A DNA stretch of 64,000 bases from Helicobacter anseris (GTDB taxonomy: Bacteria; Campylobacterota; Campylobacteria; Campylobacterales; Helicobacteraceae), in assembly GCF_003364335.1 (NCBI RefSeq), contig NZ_NXLX01000007.1, positions 1-64,000 on the forward strand, written 5' to 3'. Below, piece by piece: positions 38,026-47,267 of this stretch (positions within the stretch are counted from its first letter, which is position 1; the number at the start of each line of letters is the position of its first letter). Both the position numbers and the translations under genes were made by a program. Under the pieces are notes generated by a model. That model was given only the letters and a program-made list of their open reading frames with translations. It did no database searches and was not told the origin of the DNA.

Positions 38026-38711
38026 ATATCTACAATCAAAATATCAAACATTCTCAAGATGAGCTAGCAGTGCAGTATCTACCTGCTGTTAGAGCTATGG
38101 CATATCGCATAAAAGAGAGAGTTCCAAGCTCTATTGATGTAAATGATCTCATCTCCATAGGGACAGAAGAGCTCATTAAGCTTGCTAGAAAATATGACAG
38201 CACGATTAATGATTCTTTTTGGGGATATGCAAAAACTCGTGTTAATGGTGCGTTGCTAGATTATCTTCGCTCTCTTGATATTATTTCACGCTCAAATCGA
38301 AAACTTATCAAAAGTATTGATTTGGAGATTACGCGTTACTATAACGAATATCAAGAAGAGCCAAGTGATGAATATCTTGCAAAAATCTTAAATGAAAATA
38401 TTGAAAAAATTAGAGAAGCTCGTATCGCCTCAGATATCTATCTTTTGGTGCCAATTGATGAGCAATATAATGTTATTGAAAATAACAATATCATCGAAAA
38501 ACTCGAACAAGAAGAGCTGATAAATAAAATAAAAACCATTCTCTCTGAACTCACACAAAGAGAACAGCTTGTTATTCAAATGTATTTTTTTGAAGAAATG
38601 AGTTTAAATGAAATCAAAGAAGTCTTAGATATCACAGAATCTAGAATTTCTCAAATCACAAAAGAAGTTATAAAAAAAATCAGAAGATCTATAGGAGAAA
38701 ACAATGGCTGA
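38022..38711 (+). CDS. fliA: Flagellar sigma factor sigma-28 (FliA)
   Basis: The 229-residue product has sigma region 2 (LPAVRAMAYRIKERVPSSID, DLISIGTEELI), region 3 and a region 4 helix-turn-helix (LTQREQLVIQMYFFEEMSLNEI, ITESRISQI). It directs late flagellar genes such as flagellin and is held by anti-sigma FlgM until hook completion. It overlaps fliM by eight bases. Confidence 0.95.
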   Translation: MNIYNQNIKHSQDELAVQYLPAVRAMAYRIKERVPSSIDVNDLISIGTEELIKLARKYDSTINDSFWGYAKTRVNGALLDYLRSLDIISRSNRKLIKSIDLEITRYYNEYQEEPSDEYLAKILNENIEKIREARIASDIYLLVPIDEQYNVIENNNIIEKLEQEELINKIKTILSELTQREQLVIQMYFFEEMSLNEIKEVLDITESRISQITKEVIKKIRRSIGENNG

Positions 38712-39774
38712 TATATTAAGTCAAGAAGAGATTGATGCTCTTTTAGAAGTCGTAGATAACCAAGACACACAAGATCTTGAAAAAAGTAATGTGCTATCCA
38801 ATAAACAAGTAATGCTGTATGACTTTAAAAGACCCAATCGTGTAAGCAAGGAGCAATTAAGAGCCTTTAGAGGAATTCATGATAAAATGGCTAGAAACCT
38901 CTCAAGCCAAATATCTGCGATTATGAGAAGCATAGTAGAAATACAACTACATAGTGTAGATCAAATGACCTATGGAGAATTCTTAATGAGCTTACCAAGT
39001 CCAACAAGCTTCAATGTTTTCTCAATGAAACCTATGGATGGAACAGGGGTTTTAGAGATAAATCCTAGTATTGTATTTTCAATGATTGATCGTTTGCTTG
39101 GAGGAAAAGGAGAAACCTATGATAGTCAAAGAGAATTTAGCGATATTGAGTTAAATCTCTTAGATAGTATCCTAAGACAAATTATGCAAACTCTAAAAGA
39201 TGCGTGGGGACCTGTGGCTGAAATTTTTCCAAGCATTGATGCAAAAGAATCTAGTCCTAATGTTGTCCAAATTGTTGCTCAAAACGAAGTTGTCATTATG
39301 GTGGTAATGGAAATTATCATAGGGCATAGTAGTGGAATGATCAATCTATGCTATCCTGTTATCTCTCTTGAAACAGTTTTATCAAGACTTGGGAGCAGAG
39401 ATTTGGTGCTTTCTGAAACAAGTTCTAAAAAAAGTAGAAACAAGGAATTGCAAGCACTAATAGGTGGTGCTAATATCAATATCAGTGCTTCTATTGGAAA
39501 TGCAAATCTCTCCTTAAAAGAAGTGCTAGACTTGCAAATAGGAGATATTATCAGACTAGATAGAAAGGCTGATGATACAGTTTTAGTTGCCATTGATGGT
39601 AAAGATAAATTCCTAGCAGAGATAGGCTTGCAACGCTATCGCAAAACTATAAAAATCAAAGAAACACTAAAAACTGAAAAAGATAAAGTAAAAGAGGTTC
39701 TAGAAATGCTTGAAATGCAAAGAAAAAATAGAATCAGCGAAATAGAAACAGAGGAGGAAGAGAGCTATGAATAG
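38704..39774 (+). CDS. fliM: Flagellar motor switch protein FliM
   Basis: The 356-residue product has the CheY-P-binding N-terminal peptide DILSQEEIDALLE, a CheC-like middle domain with the conserved GGKGE loop near residue 134, and a C-terminal SpoA domain that meets FliN/FliY in the C-ring. It overlaps fliY by eight bases. Confidence 0.96.
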   Translation: MADILSQEEIDALLEVVDNQDTQDLEKSNVLSNKQVMLYDFKRPNRVSKEQLRAFRGIHDKMARNLSSQISAIMRSIVEIQLHSVDQMTYGEFLMSLPSPTSFNVFSMKPMDGTGVLEINPSIVFSMIDRLLGGKGETYDSQREFSDIELNLLDSILRQIMQTLKDAWGPVAEIFPSIDAKESSPNVVQIVAQNEVVIMVVMEIIIGHSSGMINLCYPVISLETVLSRLGSRDLVLSETSSKKSRNKELQALIGGANINISASIGNANLSLKEVLDLQIGDIIRLDRKADDTVLVAIDGKDKFLAEIGLQRYRKTIKIKETLKTEKDKVKEVLEMLEMQRKNRISEIETEEEESYE

Positions 39775-40609
39775 TGATTTTATCAAACTTTTTACGCAAG
39801 AGGCTATATCTACCATTGAAGGCTTAATGGGCACAACTCCAAACATTAGAGAATCTAGCACTATCAATCTTGCACAAGAAGATATTAGCATACCTTATGC
39901 CATTACACATATAGAAGTAAGTGGGGATTTTAATGCTTCTTTGGCAATCGCTACTCCAGTAGATCTTGCAACAGCACTTGCAGATACAATGGTAGGTGGT
40001 GAAGGAAATTCAAAAGAGAGTATGAATGATGATGATTTAGATGCGATAAAAGAAATCAATTCTAATATTTTTGGAGCAATCTCTACAAGCCTAAATTCTC
40101 AAAAAAAATTACCAAAACTTACTTTTTCTTGCAAAAGTATTGATTTTGTATCTGAAGAATCCAAAACCAAAGACTATGCCACTGCTTATGATTTTTCATT
40201 TGAACTTAATAATATACACTCACATTTTTGGCTTCTCATCACATCTGATTTTGAGAAAAATCTTGCCCAACCAGTAGAAAAACCTATCGAAACATCTCCT
40301 CAAGAAAAAACAGCTAGCAATAGCAATCTCTCAAGCGATGAGATAAAAAATATCGGTATGCTACTAGATGTCAAACTCAATGTAAAAGTTCGTATTGGCC
40401 AAAAAAGAATGCTCTTAAAAGATGTAGTTTCTATGGATATTGGAAGCGTTATTGAGCTCAATCAATTAGCAAATGATCCTCTAGAGATTCTTATTGATGA
40501 TAAAGTAATTGCAAAAGGCGAAGTAGTCATTGTAGATGGAAACTTTGGAATCCAAGTCACAGAGATTGGTTCAAAACGCCAAAGATTGGAGCAACTAAAA
40601 GGCAATTAA
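39767..40609 (+). CDS. fliY: Flagellar motor switch phosphatase FliY
   Basis: The 280-residue product has an N-terminal CheC-like domain, with the phosphatase-type DLDAIKEINSNIFGAI helix near residue 88, and a C-terminal FliN-like SpoA domain (LLDVKLNVKVRIGQ...MDIGSVIELN). Helicobacter have both FliY and a separate FliN. It ends this flagellar run and overlaps the convergent murE gene by four bases. Confidence 0.93.
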   Translation: MNSDFIKLFTQEAISTIEGLMGTTPNIRESSTINLAQEDISIPYAITHIEVSGDFNASLAIATPVDLATALADTMVGGEGNSKESMNDDDLDAIKEINSNIFGAISTSLNSQKKLPKLTFSCKSIDFVSEESKTKDYATAYDFSFELNNIHSHFWLLITSDFEKNLAQPVEKPIETSPQEKTASNSNLSSDEIKNIGMLLDVKLNVKVRIGQKRMLLKDVVSMDIGSVIELNQLANDPLEILIDDKVIAKGEVVIVDGNFGIQVTEIGSKRQRLEQLKGN

Positions 40610-41916
40610 CACTCTTTGAGCAATTGCCTCAAAACCTCTCTATCATCAAATACAATCACCCTATCTCCAAGGATTTGCTCTCTCTCATCCCCCTTCCCTA
40701 AAACCAAAAGCACCCCCCCATCACCTTGCAAATCCCTCAATGCTTGACGCATTGCCTGTTTTCTATCAGGCTCAATCACAACCTTATCTTTATGTTCAAT
40801 ACCCTCTAAAATGTCTTGAATAATATCTTGAGGATTCTCACTTCTTGGATTATCGCTTGTAAGATATATCCTTTGGGCATAAAGATCTGCCACTCTACCC
40901 ATTAGAGGCCTCTTTGTCCTATCTCTATCACCACCAGCACCAAATAAGACGATAATTTTTTTATCAGAAAAACTCTCAAAAATCTTCTCCATACCATCGT
41001 GTGTGTGTGCAAAATCAACAATTACTAAAGGATTTTTTGAAATCACCTCCATACGACCACTCACCCCTTCAAATTTTTTTATACTTTGCAAGATATCTTC
41101 CATAGTAGCTGAAGTATTATTTTTTACACACAATAAGGCTGCAAGCATATTATAGAGATTATGCAATCCATAGAGATTAGAATCTAAAACATAAGACTTT
41201 GTATCAAACACAAGCTCTGCTTTTATCGCCCCTGAGATATCATAATTTTTTACATACAAGTCTGCTAGATTGGAATCTATACTATATGAAAATGCATTGA
41301 TGGGGTTAAAGTTGATATTTTTATCATCAAGATTGATAATTTTTTGTATCTCATCTTTTAAAAAATCATTCTTAATTGCTCTATATGCTTCTATGGTTTT
41401 ATGATAATCAAGATGATCGCTTGTGATATTACTAATCACTTTTGAGCTAAAATCAACCCCGTAGATTCTCTGCTGTTCTATCGCGTGCGAACTCACTTCC
41501 ATAACCAAAAATTCACATCCAAGCCCTGCAAGCAAATCCATATTTTCATACAGCTCTAAAATAGTCGGTGTAGTCAATCCCTTAGGCTTAAGTTGCTTGT
41601 GATTAAAAAACAACCCTTGCGTCCCTAGCATTGCGCAAGAATATCCCCTATCCAAAAGGATAAAATAAATCAAATTAGCAATTGTAGTTTTACCATTTGT
41701 CCCTGTGATTCCTATAATCTTTGGAGGGAATCTAAAGTATTTTTTTAAATCAGTAAAATGCAATATTTCAAGACCTTTTGATTTTACCTTAGGCACAAAA
41801 TCTGCATTTCTTGTCGTTTGAACAAACAAAGTATTTTTATCTTCACAATCCTTAGAGTTATCACTCAAATACTGATAATTCCTATCTTTATAAAAAATAT
41901 CAAACTTAATTTTCAT
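40606..41916 (-). CDS. murE: UDP-MurNAc-tripeptide ligase MurE
   Basis: The 436-residue ligase adds the third amino acid to the peptidoglycan stem. The P-loop is GITGTNGKTT near residue 72. The specificity motif DNPR (SDNPRSENP) indicates meso-diaminopimelate. It overlaps the TPR-like gene upstream by four bases. A seven-G stretch lies within the coding strand (LQGDGGVLL) but the frame is intact. Confidence 0.95.
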   Translation of the reverse strand: MKIKFDIFYKDRNYQYLSDNSKDCEDKNTLFVQTTRNADFVPKVKSKGLEILHFTDLKKYFRFPPKIIGITGTNGKTTIANLIYFILLDRGYSCAMLGTQGLFFNHKQLKPKGLTTPTILELYENMDLLAGLGCEFLVMEVSSHAIEQQRIYGVDFSSKVISNITSDHLDYHKTIEAYRAIKNDFLKDEIQKIINLDDKNINFNPINAFSYSIDSNLADLYVKNYDISGAIKAELVFDTKSYVLDSNLYGLHNLYNMLAALLCVKNNTSATMEDILQSIKKFEGVSGRMEVISKNPLVIVDFAHTHDGMEKIFESFSDKKIIVLFGAGGDRDRTKRPLMGRVADLYAQRIYLTSDNPRSENPQDIIQDILEGIEHKDKVVIEPDRKQAMRQALRDLQGDGGVLLVLGKGDEREQILGDRVIVFDDREVLRQLLKEC

Positions 41917-42512
41917 AGTTTTTGCACAGCCCTTTGTAAAATATCTTTGATTCTCAAATCATAAAGACTTGCTTCTTTCATATTCTCAATATACTGCAAG
42001 CAAAAATCCACAAAATTATTCTCAAGCAATGTTTCTAAAAAATCATAAAAATCTTCTTTTTTGGTAAAAATGATTTTTGTGCTAAAAATCAAATTTTCAA
42101 AAACTTCTTTAAAGCTAGAATTCTCACACATCTGCTTAAAATCACTATATAAGATTCCATTAATTTCATCAATCTTTTGTTCATTATCCTCACAAAATAC
42201 CGCAGAAATTTTCTCAATCCCCTGATCAAAAGCTATGATACTATCTAAAATACTCTGTTGGATTTTTTTTCTCAACGAACGCGGATTATTTGCAATCATC
42301 GTTTTATACAACTCATAAAAACCTTGTGTTTCTTTGGGAAAATCATTTATCATATCTGATAATAACAAGCCAATCTTTGCTTCCAAATCTTCTGCATCAA
42401 GACGCAAGGCATCTGAAAAAAACTGCATTGCTTTTGAGTATTCTTCAATCTCAAAAGCCTTAAATCCCTTTTGTATTAAGATTCTTTTTTTTGGATGATT
42501 ATTCAAAGACAA
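41913..42512 (-). CDS. TPR-like protein of unknown function (HP1493-type)
   Basis: The 199-residue product starts with one recognisable TPR-like helix pair (GFKAFEIEEYSKAMQFFSDAL, residues about 16-36) followed by further helices. It has no signal peptide and is cytoplasmic. It is sandwiched between the NFU gene and murE, the same order as H. pylori HP1492-HP1493-HP1494. A role in cell-wall synthesis or iron-sulfur assembly is possible only by context. Confidence 0.75.
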   Translation of the reverse strand: MSLNNHPKKRILIQKGFKAFEIEEYSKAMQFFSDALRLDAEDLEAKIGLLLSDMINDFPKETQGFYELYKTMIANNPRSLRKKIQQSILDSIIAFDQGIEKISAVFCEDNEQKIDEINGILYSDFKQMCENSSFKEVFENLIFSTKIIFTKKEDFYDFLETLLENNFVDFCLQYIENMKEASLYDLRIKDILQRAVQKL

Positions 42513-42797
42513 TTATTTCTTAGCCTCAGATAGCTCTTGCCAATCTTGATTACCCAAAACCTCAACAACTTGTAAGTCTGGATGTATATCTCTTTTTAGC
42601 TGTCTCTCTACACCATTTTTTAAAGTCAAATGCGCACTAGAGCAACCTCTACAAGCCCCTTCCAATCTCACATAAACCCTTGCATCTTTTATGCCCAAGA
42701 TGGTAATATCACCTCCATCTGTAAGAAGCATTGGACGCACCTTATCCACCGATATTTTTACTGGATCATACAACTCTTCATCACTAAAAGGAAACAT
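42513..42797 (-). CDS. NFU-type iron-sulfur scaffold/carrier protein
   Basis: The 94-residue product is a single NifU C-terminal domain: VDKVRPMLLTDGGDITILG, then the cluster-binding CRGC (residues 49-52) and the ERQLKRDI helix. Such proteins carry 4Fe-4S clusters to target enzymes. The full NifU/NifS pair used by Helicobacter is elsewhere. It is the first gene of a three-gene unit with murE. Confidence 0.92.
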   Translation of the reverse strand: MFPFSDEELYDPVKISVDKVRPMLLTDGGDITILGIKDARVYVRLEGACRGCSSAHLTLKNGVERQLKRDIHPDLQVVEVLGNQDWQELSEAKK

Positions 42798-42961
42798 TAT
42801 CTATCCTTAAATTCATCTACTCTATTTTTCTTTTAAATTTTATCAAAAAATAATCCTATCAATTTAGTCATTGATATATTATTTTTGGCTTTATACTTAA
42901 GAAAAATAAACATCTTAAAAACAAAATTTATTTTTTAGGATTAAAAAGTTTTCACCAAACA

Positions 42962-42978
42962 GGAGGCACAAAGCCTCC
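42962..42978 (-). terminator. Hairpin after the outer membrane protein gene
   Basis: GGAGGC/GCCTCC with a 5-base loop lies 14 bases after the outer membrane protein stop on the minus strand. Only a broken T-rich stretch follows, so it is a weak terminator candidate. Confidence 0.45.
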
Positions 42979-42991
42979 AAAAACTCTTAAA

Positions 42992-43775
42992 TTAGAATCT
43001 ATAAGCATAACTCAAAGAGAATGTGTAAAAGTAGTTTGGTTTGGTGGTGATAGTATCTTTATATTCAGTAGTTCCAGTCATAGCAGTATTAATATTCATA
43101 CTCTCACCTAATGCCTTATCAAAGCTAAAACCTAATTCTACCTGATGTTTGCCATAGTAGTAATGCAGTGCAATCCTTGGAGAAATTAAAGAATAATAGA
43201 TGTTTTTATCAGCAAAATATTTATCAAAAAGTTCTTTGCTCTCTGGCTGATTCACCATATACATCTCTGTATTTATTCCATATACAAAGCTATATCCAAG
43301 TCCAATACTTGCTCCTAAAACCTGCTCTCCTTTTTCCCAAAAATCATATAAGAAGTTTGCTTCAATTCCAAAGGATAGTGGGACATAAGATGTTCTTAGT
43401 TTTTCAGCATTTTCATTAAGATGTTCTCTATCTATATTCAAATATCCAGCGCCTAAACTAACTTTAGCGTTGTATCCCATTTTATTATCTTGAGAAAAGT
43501 ATCTTTGATAACCTGCAAAGATTTTTCCATTAAAGTTAAGAGGTTTATCATAAAAATTTGCCTTTCCAAGTATCTTTATAGGAGTTTCTTCTTTAACACT
43601 ACCTTCAATACTTCCTCCACCAAGTCCTAATTCTACTCCTACTAAAATTCCATTTTTAGAAATTTGCAAGAGGGGGGGGGGGTGTATTTTCAAACTCACC
43701 TATTTGTTTTTGATTGACATCTTGAGCCAACAAAATAGAAGTTAAGATCAAGCTTGCTGAAAATATCTTTTTCAT
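42992..43775 (-). pseudogene. Phase-variable outer membrane protein gene, OFF at a C11 tract
   Basis: Translation would start at ATG 43773-43775 (RBS AAGGA) with signal peptide MKKIFSASLILTSILLAQ. After about 30 residues the coding strand has 11 C (43672-43682). In this state the frame reads PPPPLANF and stops at 43656-43658. With 10 C it would continue in the long frame (PPPLLQISKNGILVGVELGLGGG...) through a barrel-like protein ending SLSYAYRF, whose terminal Phe and strand pattern fit outer membrane proteins. The full product would be about 260 residues. The remainder of the frame is intact, so this looks like a reversible contingency gene rather than decay. The exact family is not recognised. 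Confidence 0.85.
43672..43682 (-). repeat. Poly-C (coding strand) phase-variation tract, C11
   Basis: Eleven identical bases lie in the 5' coding region of the outer membrane protein gene. 10 or 13 C would join the signal peptide to the barrel frame; 11 and 12 do not. Confidence 0.9.
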
Positions 43776-43945
43776 TGTTTTTCCTTTTATTTGAAATTTA
43801 AGAACAAATATTATATAAGAGCATTTTTGTTTTTGCAATATCCCTCAATCCTAAACCCCTAAAATCATCCACACTCTCAAGTAAATTAAAGTTTTTAGAT
43901 ATACTTCAAATAATACTTTAAGAAATATTTATGCGAGGGTTTAAA

Positions 43946-46498
43946 ATGGATGTGCGCTCAAAATTTTTAGATTTTTTTCAAAAAAAAGGTCATCAAGTTT
44001 ATGCTAGTATGCCATTGGTGCCTGATGATTCTAGTTTGCTTTTTACAAATGCTGGTATGGTGCAATTCAAAGATATTTTTACAGGAAAGATTCCCTCTCC
44101 ACAAACCCCAAGGGCAACATCTGCGCAACTCTGTATCCGTGCTGGTGGAAAACATAATGATTTAGAAAATGTCGGCTTTACAAGAAGACATCATACACTC
44201 TTTGAAATGCTAGGAAACTTTTCTTTTGGTGATTATTTTAAAGAACAAGCAATCGCATATGCGTGGGAATTTGTCACAGAGGTTTTGGGTTTTGATAAGG
44301 CTGTGTTGTATGTAACTATCCACGAGAGCGATGATGAGGCATTTGAGATTTGGAGCAAGCATATAAATCCTGATAGAATCAAAAGAATGGGAGATAAAGA
44401 TAATTTTTGGCAGATGGGAGATACTGGTCCTTGTGGTCCTTGCAGTGAAATTTTTGTGGATCAAGGAGAAAGTTTTGATACAGAGGAAGATTATTTTGGA
44501 GGAGATGGGGATCGTTTTTTAGAAATTTGGAATCTTGTCTTTATGCAATATGAAAGACATAGCGATGGCACACTCACACCACTACCAAAACCTAGTATCG
44601 ACACAGGAATGGGACTTGAGAGAGTATGTGCATTACTTGAGAATAAAAGAAGCAATTTTGATTCTTCTTTATTTATGCCTCTTATCAAAGAAGTGGAACT
44701 TATCACACAAAAAACTTATGTTTATGAGCAAGGTGCTAGTTTTAGAGTTATCGCAGATCACGCAAGAGCAATAGCCTTTTTACTTGCACAGGGAGTAAAT
44801 TTTGATAAAGAAGGTAGAGGTTATGTATTGCGAAGAATCTTAAGGAGAGCTGTAAGACACGGATACCTTTTAGGTTTAAATGAACCATTTTTATACAAGG
44901 TGGTAAAAAAAGTATGTGATGAAATGGGAGGTTTTTACACTTACCTTGTAGAAAAAAAAGATTTTATTCAAGAGCAATGCAAAAATGAGGAAATAAGATT
45001 TTTTGAGACAATCGAACAAGGTATCAATCTTTTCAAAAAAGAATTAGAACGCCTCAAGCAAACAAAACAAAATATTTTTGATGGTGTCATAGCTTTCAAA
45101 CTTTATGATACTTTTGGTTTTCCATTGGATCTCACACAAGATATGCTAAAAGAGGAAAATCTTTTATTAGATATACAAGGGTTTGAGCTTTGTATGCAAA
45201 AACAAAGAGAATTAGCTAAAGCATCTTGGAAGGGAAGCGGGGATATTGCTCTTGATGTAGATTTTAAAGATATTTTGCAAAGATTCAAAGAAAATACTTT
45301 TGTGGGTTATGACACCCATCAAACCACAAGCACCATTCTTGCTCTTTTTGATTCTTCTTTTAAAGAAGTAGAAACTTTGCAAGAAACAGGCTTTGTCCTT
45401 TTGGATAAAACACCATTTTATGCAGAAGGTGGGGGTGCTATTGGTGATAAAGGTTTTATTTTTGAAAATGATAAAAAAATTGCAAATATTCTAGATACAA
45501 AAAAATATTTTAATCTTAATATTAGTCAAATACAACCACTTCAACCTCTACATACCCACCAAAATATCATAGCTTGTAGCGATATTTCACTCCAAACAGA
45601 AGTAGCAAAACATCACTCAGCAACACACCTACTCCAAGCTATCTTAAAAGAAAAATTAGGTGATCAAATATCACAAGCAGGAAGTCTTGTAGAGGCAAAC
45701 CGCCTAAGATTTGATTTTAATTTTCATCGTGCATTAAGCCATCAAGAACTTCAAGACATTCAAGATGCCATCAACGCTCTTATTGCCAAAGGCATACCAG
45801 CACAGATTGAAACCCTATCTCTACAAGAGGCTAAAAACAAAGGAGCTCTTGCACTATTTGGTGAAAAATATGGTGATTTTGTTAGGGTTGTAACTTTTGG
45901 GGATTCTTCTTGTGAGCTCTGTGGTGGAATCCATGTAAAAAATACCGCTTTTATTGGCAATTTTATCATCACAAAAGAAAGTGGTGTATCTAGTGGAGTA
46001 AGACGCATAGAGGCTGTTTGCGGACTAAGTGCCTATAATTTTACAAAAAATATTATTACTCAGCTAAATGATGCAAAATCTCTAGTTAAAAACAATGATA
46101 TTCAATTGGGTATCCATAAATTAAAAGAAAAAATCAAGGAACTTGAAAATCAACTCACTCATCAGCAAAAAGATTTGGATTTGCAAATACAAACTATCGG
46201 TGATACAACCCTAATTATCCAAGAAGCTAACAATTTGGATCTCAAAAGAATCATTGATGAACAAAAAAATCGCTATAACAAAATTGCTATATTGCTTATT
46301 GATTCTCAGAAATTACAAATTGTTGCAGGATGTAAAAATGTATCATTAAAAGCCAATCTATGGGTAAAATCTGTCGCACAGATTCTTGGGGGTAATGGTG
46401 GAGGCAGAGAAGATTTTGCAACTGCTGGTGGCAAAGAATCATCACAGATTCCAAATGCACTTAAAGAAGCTAGAGATTTTGCTCTCAAAAACCTATGA
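43946..46498 (+). CDS. alaS: Alanyl-tRNA synthetase
   Basis: The start chosen is ATG 43946, with GAGG nearby upstream, giving MDVRSKFLDFFQKKGH and 850 residues; an ATG at 43931 adds five residues not typical of the family. The class II core has the TNAGMVQFKDIF segment. The editing domain has HHSATHL and the zinc-type CELCGGIHV. A C-Ala domain ends with GGNGGGREDFATAGGK. It overlaps maf by four bases. Confidence 0.97.
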   Translation: MDVRSKFLDFFQKKGHQVYASMPLVPDDSSLLFTNAGMVQFKDIFTGKIPSPQTPRATSAQLCIRAGGKHNDLENVGFTRRHHTLFEMLGNFSFGDYFKEQAIAYAWEFVTEVLGFDKAVLYVTIHESDDEAFEIWSKHINPDRIKRMGDKDNFWQMGDTGPCGPCSEIFVDQGESFDTEEDYFGGDGDRFLEIWNLVFMQYERHSDGTLTPLPKPSIDTGMGLERVCALLENKRSNFDSSLFMPLIKEVELITQKTYVYEQGASFRVIADHARAIAFLLAQGVNFDKEGRGYVLRRILRRAVRHGYLLGLNEPFLYKVVKKVCDEMGGFYTYLVEKKDFIQEQCKNEEIRFFETIEQGINLFKKELERLKQTKQNIFDGVIAFKLYDTFGFPLDLTQDMLKEENLLLDIQGFELCMQKQRELAKASWKGSGDIALDVDFKDILQRFKENTFVGYDTHQTTSTILALFDSSFKEVETLQETGFVLLDKTPFYAEGGGAIGDKGFIFENDKKIANILDTKKYFNLNISQIQPLQPLHTHQNIIACSDISLQTEVAKHHSATHLLQAILKEKLGDQISQAGSLVEANRLRFDFNFHRALSHQELQDIQDAINALIAKGIPAQIETLSLQEAKNKGALALFGEKYGDFVRVVTFGDSSCELCGGIHVKNTAFIGNFIITKESGVSSGVRRIEAVCGLSAYNFTKNIITQLNDAKSLVKNNDIQLGIHKLKEKIKELENQLTHQQKDLDLQIQTIGDTTLIIQEANNLDLKRIIDEQKNRYNKIAILLIDSQKLQIVAGCKNVSLKANLWVKSVAQILGGNGGGREDFATAGGKESSQIPNALKEARDFALKNL

Positions 46499-47046
46499 TA
46501 ATACTTGCTTCAAGCTCACTAGCTCGTAAGAAAATTTTGCAGGATTTTCGTATAGAATTTACTCAAAAGCAAGTAGATTTTGATGAAGATTCTCTAAAAG
46601 AGATAAATCCAAAATCATTTGCTTATAAGGCCTGTATAGGAAAACTTGAGGTTGCTATAAAAACCTTAGGATTAGATATACCAATATTAGTTGCAGATAG
46701 TGTTGTTTGTGTCAATAATCAATTGCAAAGAAAACCAAAGAATCTTTCTGAAATTAAAAATATGCTAGATACGCAAAACAACAATACTATCCATATTATC
46801 ACTGCGCAAATCTTAAAATCCCATCACATTGAATTATGCGATATCTCGCAAACAAGTTTTGTGCTTAAAACATTTGATCCAAAAGATATGCAAGATTATA
46901 TAGATTCTAATCTTTGGAGAGATAAAGCTGGAGGAATTATGACAGAAGGTTTTCATAGTAAATATTTTGTTAAACAAATTGGACTTTCATCAACTGCGAT
47001 GGGGTTAAGTATAGAAAAATTTTTACCTTTTTTTGAGATAATATGA
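46495..47046 (+). CDS. maf: Maf family nucleotide pyrophosphatase
   Basis: The 183-residue product has the Maf start ASSSLARKKIL, the Asp-containing VADSVVCV near residue 68 and the DKAGGIMTEG segment. Maf proteins hydrolyse non-canonical or canonical nucleoside triphosphates and can arrest division. The order alaS-maf is shared with H. pylori. It overlaps ccoS by four bases. Confidence 0.93.
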   Translation: MIILASSSLARKKILQDFRIEFTQKQVDFDEDSLKEINPKSFAYKACIGKLEVAIKTLGLDIPILVADSVVCVNNQLQRKPKNLSEIKNMLDTQNNNTIHIITAQILKSHHIELCDISQTSFVLKTFDPKDMQDYIDSNLWRDKAGGIMTEGFHSKYFVKQIGLSSTAMGLSIEKFLPFFEII

Positions 47047-47267
47047 ATACAACACTTTTAATTGTAATGCTATTTACATCTATTCTAATTGGATTATTTG
47101 GTTTGATTGCCTTTTTGTGGGGATTAAAAACTGGACAATTTGATGATGAAAAGAAATTTACTCAAGGTGTTTTATTTGACAGCACTGATGATCTCAATCA
47201 GGCAATAGCACAACAAGAAAAATACAAATTACTAAAAAAGGAGTTACAAAATGGAAAAGATTTATGA
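47043..47267 (+). CDS. ccoS: cbb3-type cytochrome oxidase assembly protein CcoS
   Basis: The 74-residue product has one N-terminal membrane helix followed by FLWGLKTGQFDDEKKF, the CcoS signature (GQFDD). CcoS is needed to insert cofactors into the cbb3 oxidase used in microaerobic respiration. It overlaps the flavoprotein gene by 17 bases. Confidence 0.88.
   Translation: MNTTLLIVMLFTSILIGLFGLIAFLWGLKTGQFDDEKKFTQGVLFDSTDDLNQAIAQQEKYKLLKKELQNGKDL

Noticed and set aside
40713-40719. Seven-G run within murE as a phase switch
   Set aside because: murE is essential, the run is short, and it encodes a normal Gly-rich family segment in frame.
43971-43987. Adjacent T and A runs near the 5' end of alaS as a slippage site
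   Set aside because: The frame is intact in an essential gene and encodes the conserved FFQKKGH. AT-rich runs of this length are common throughout the window.
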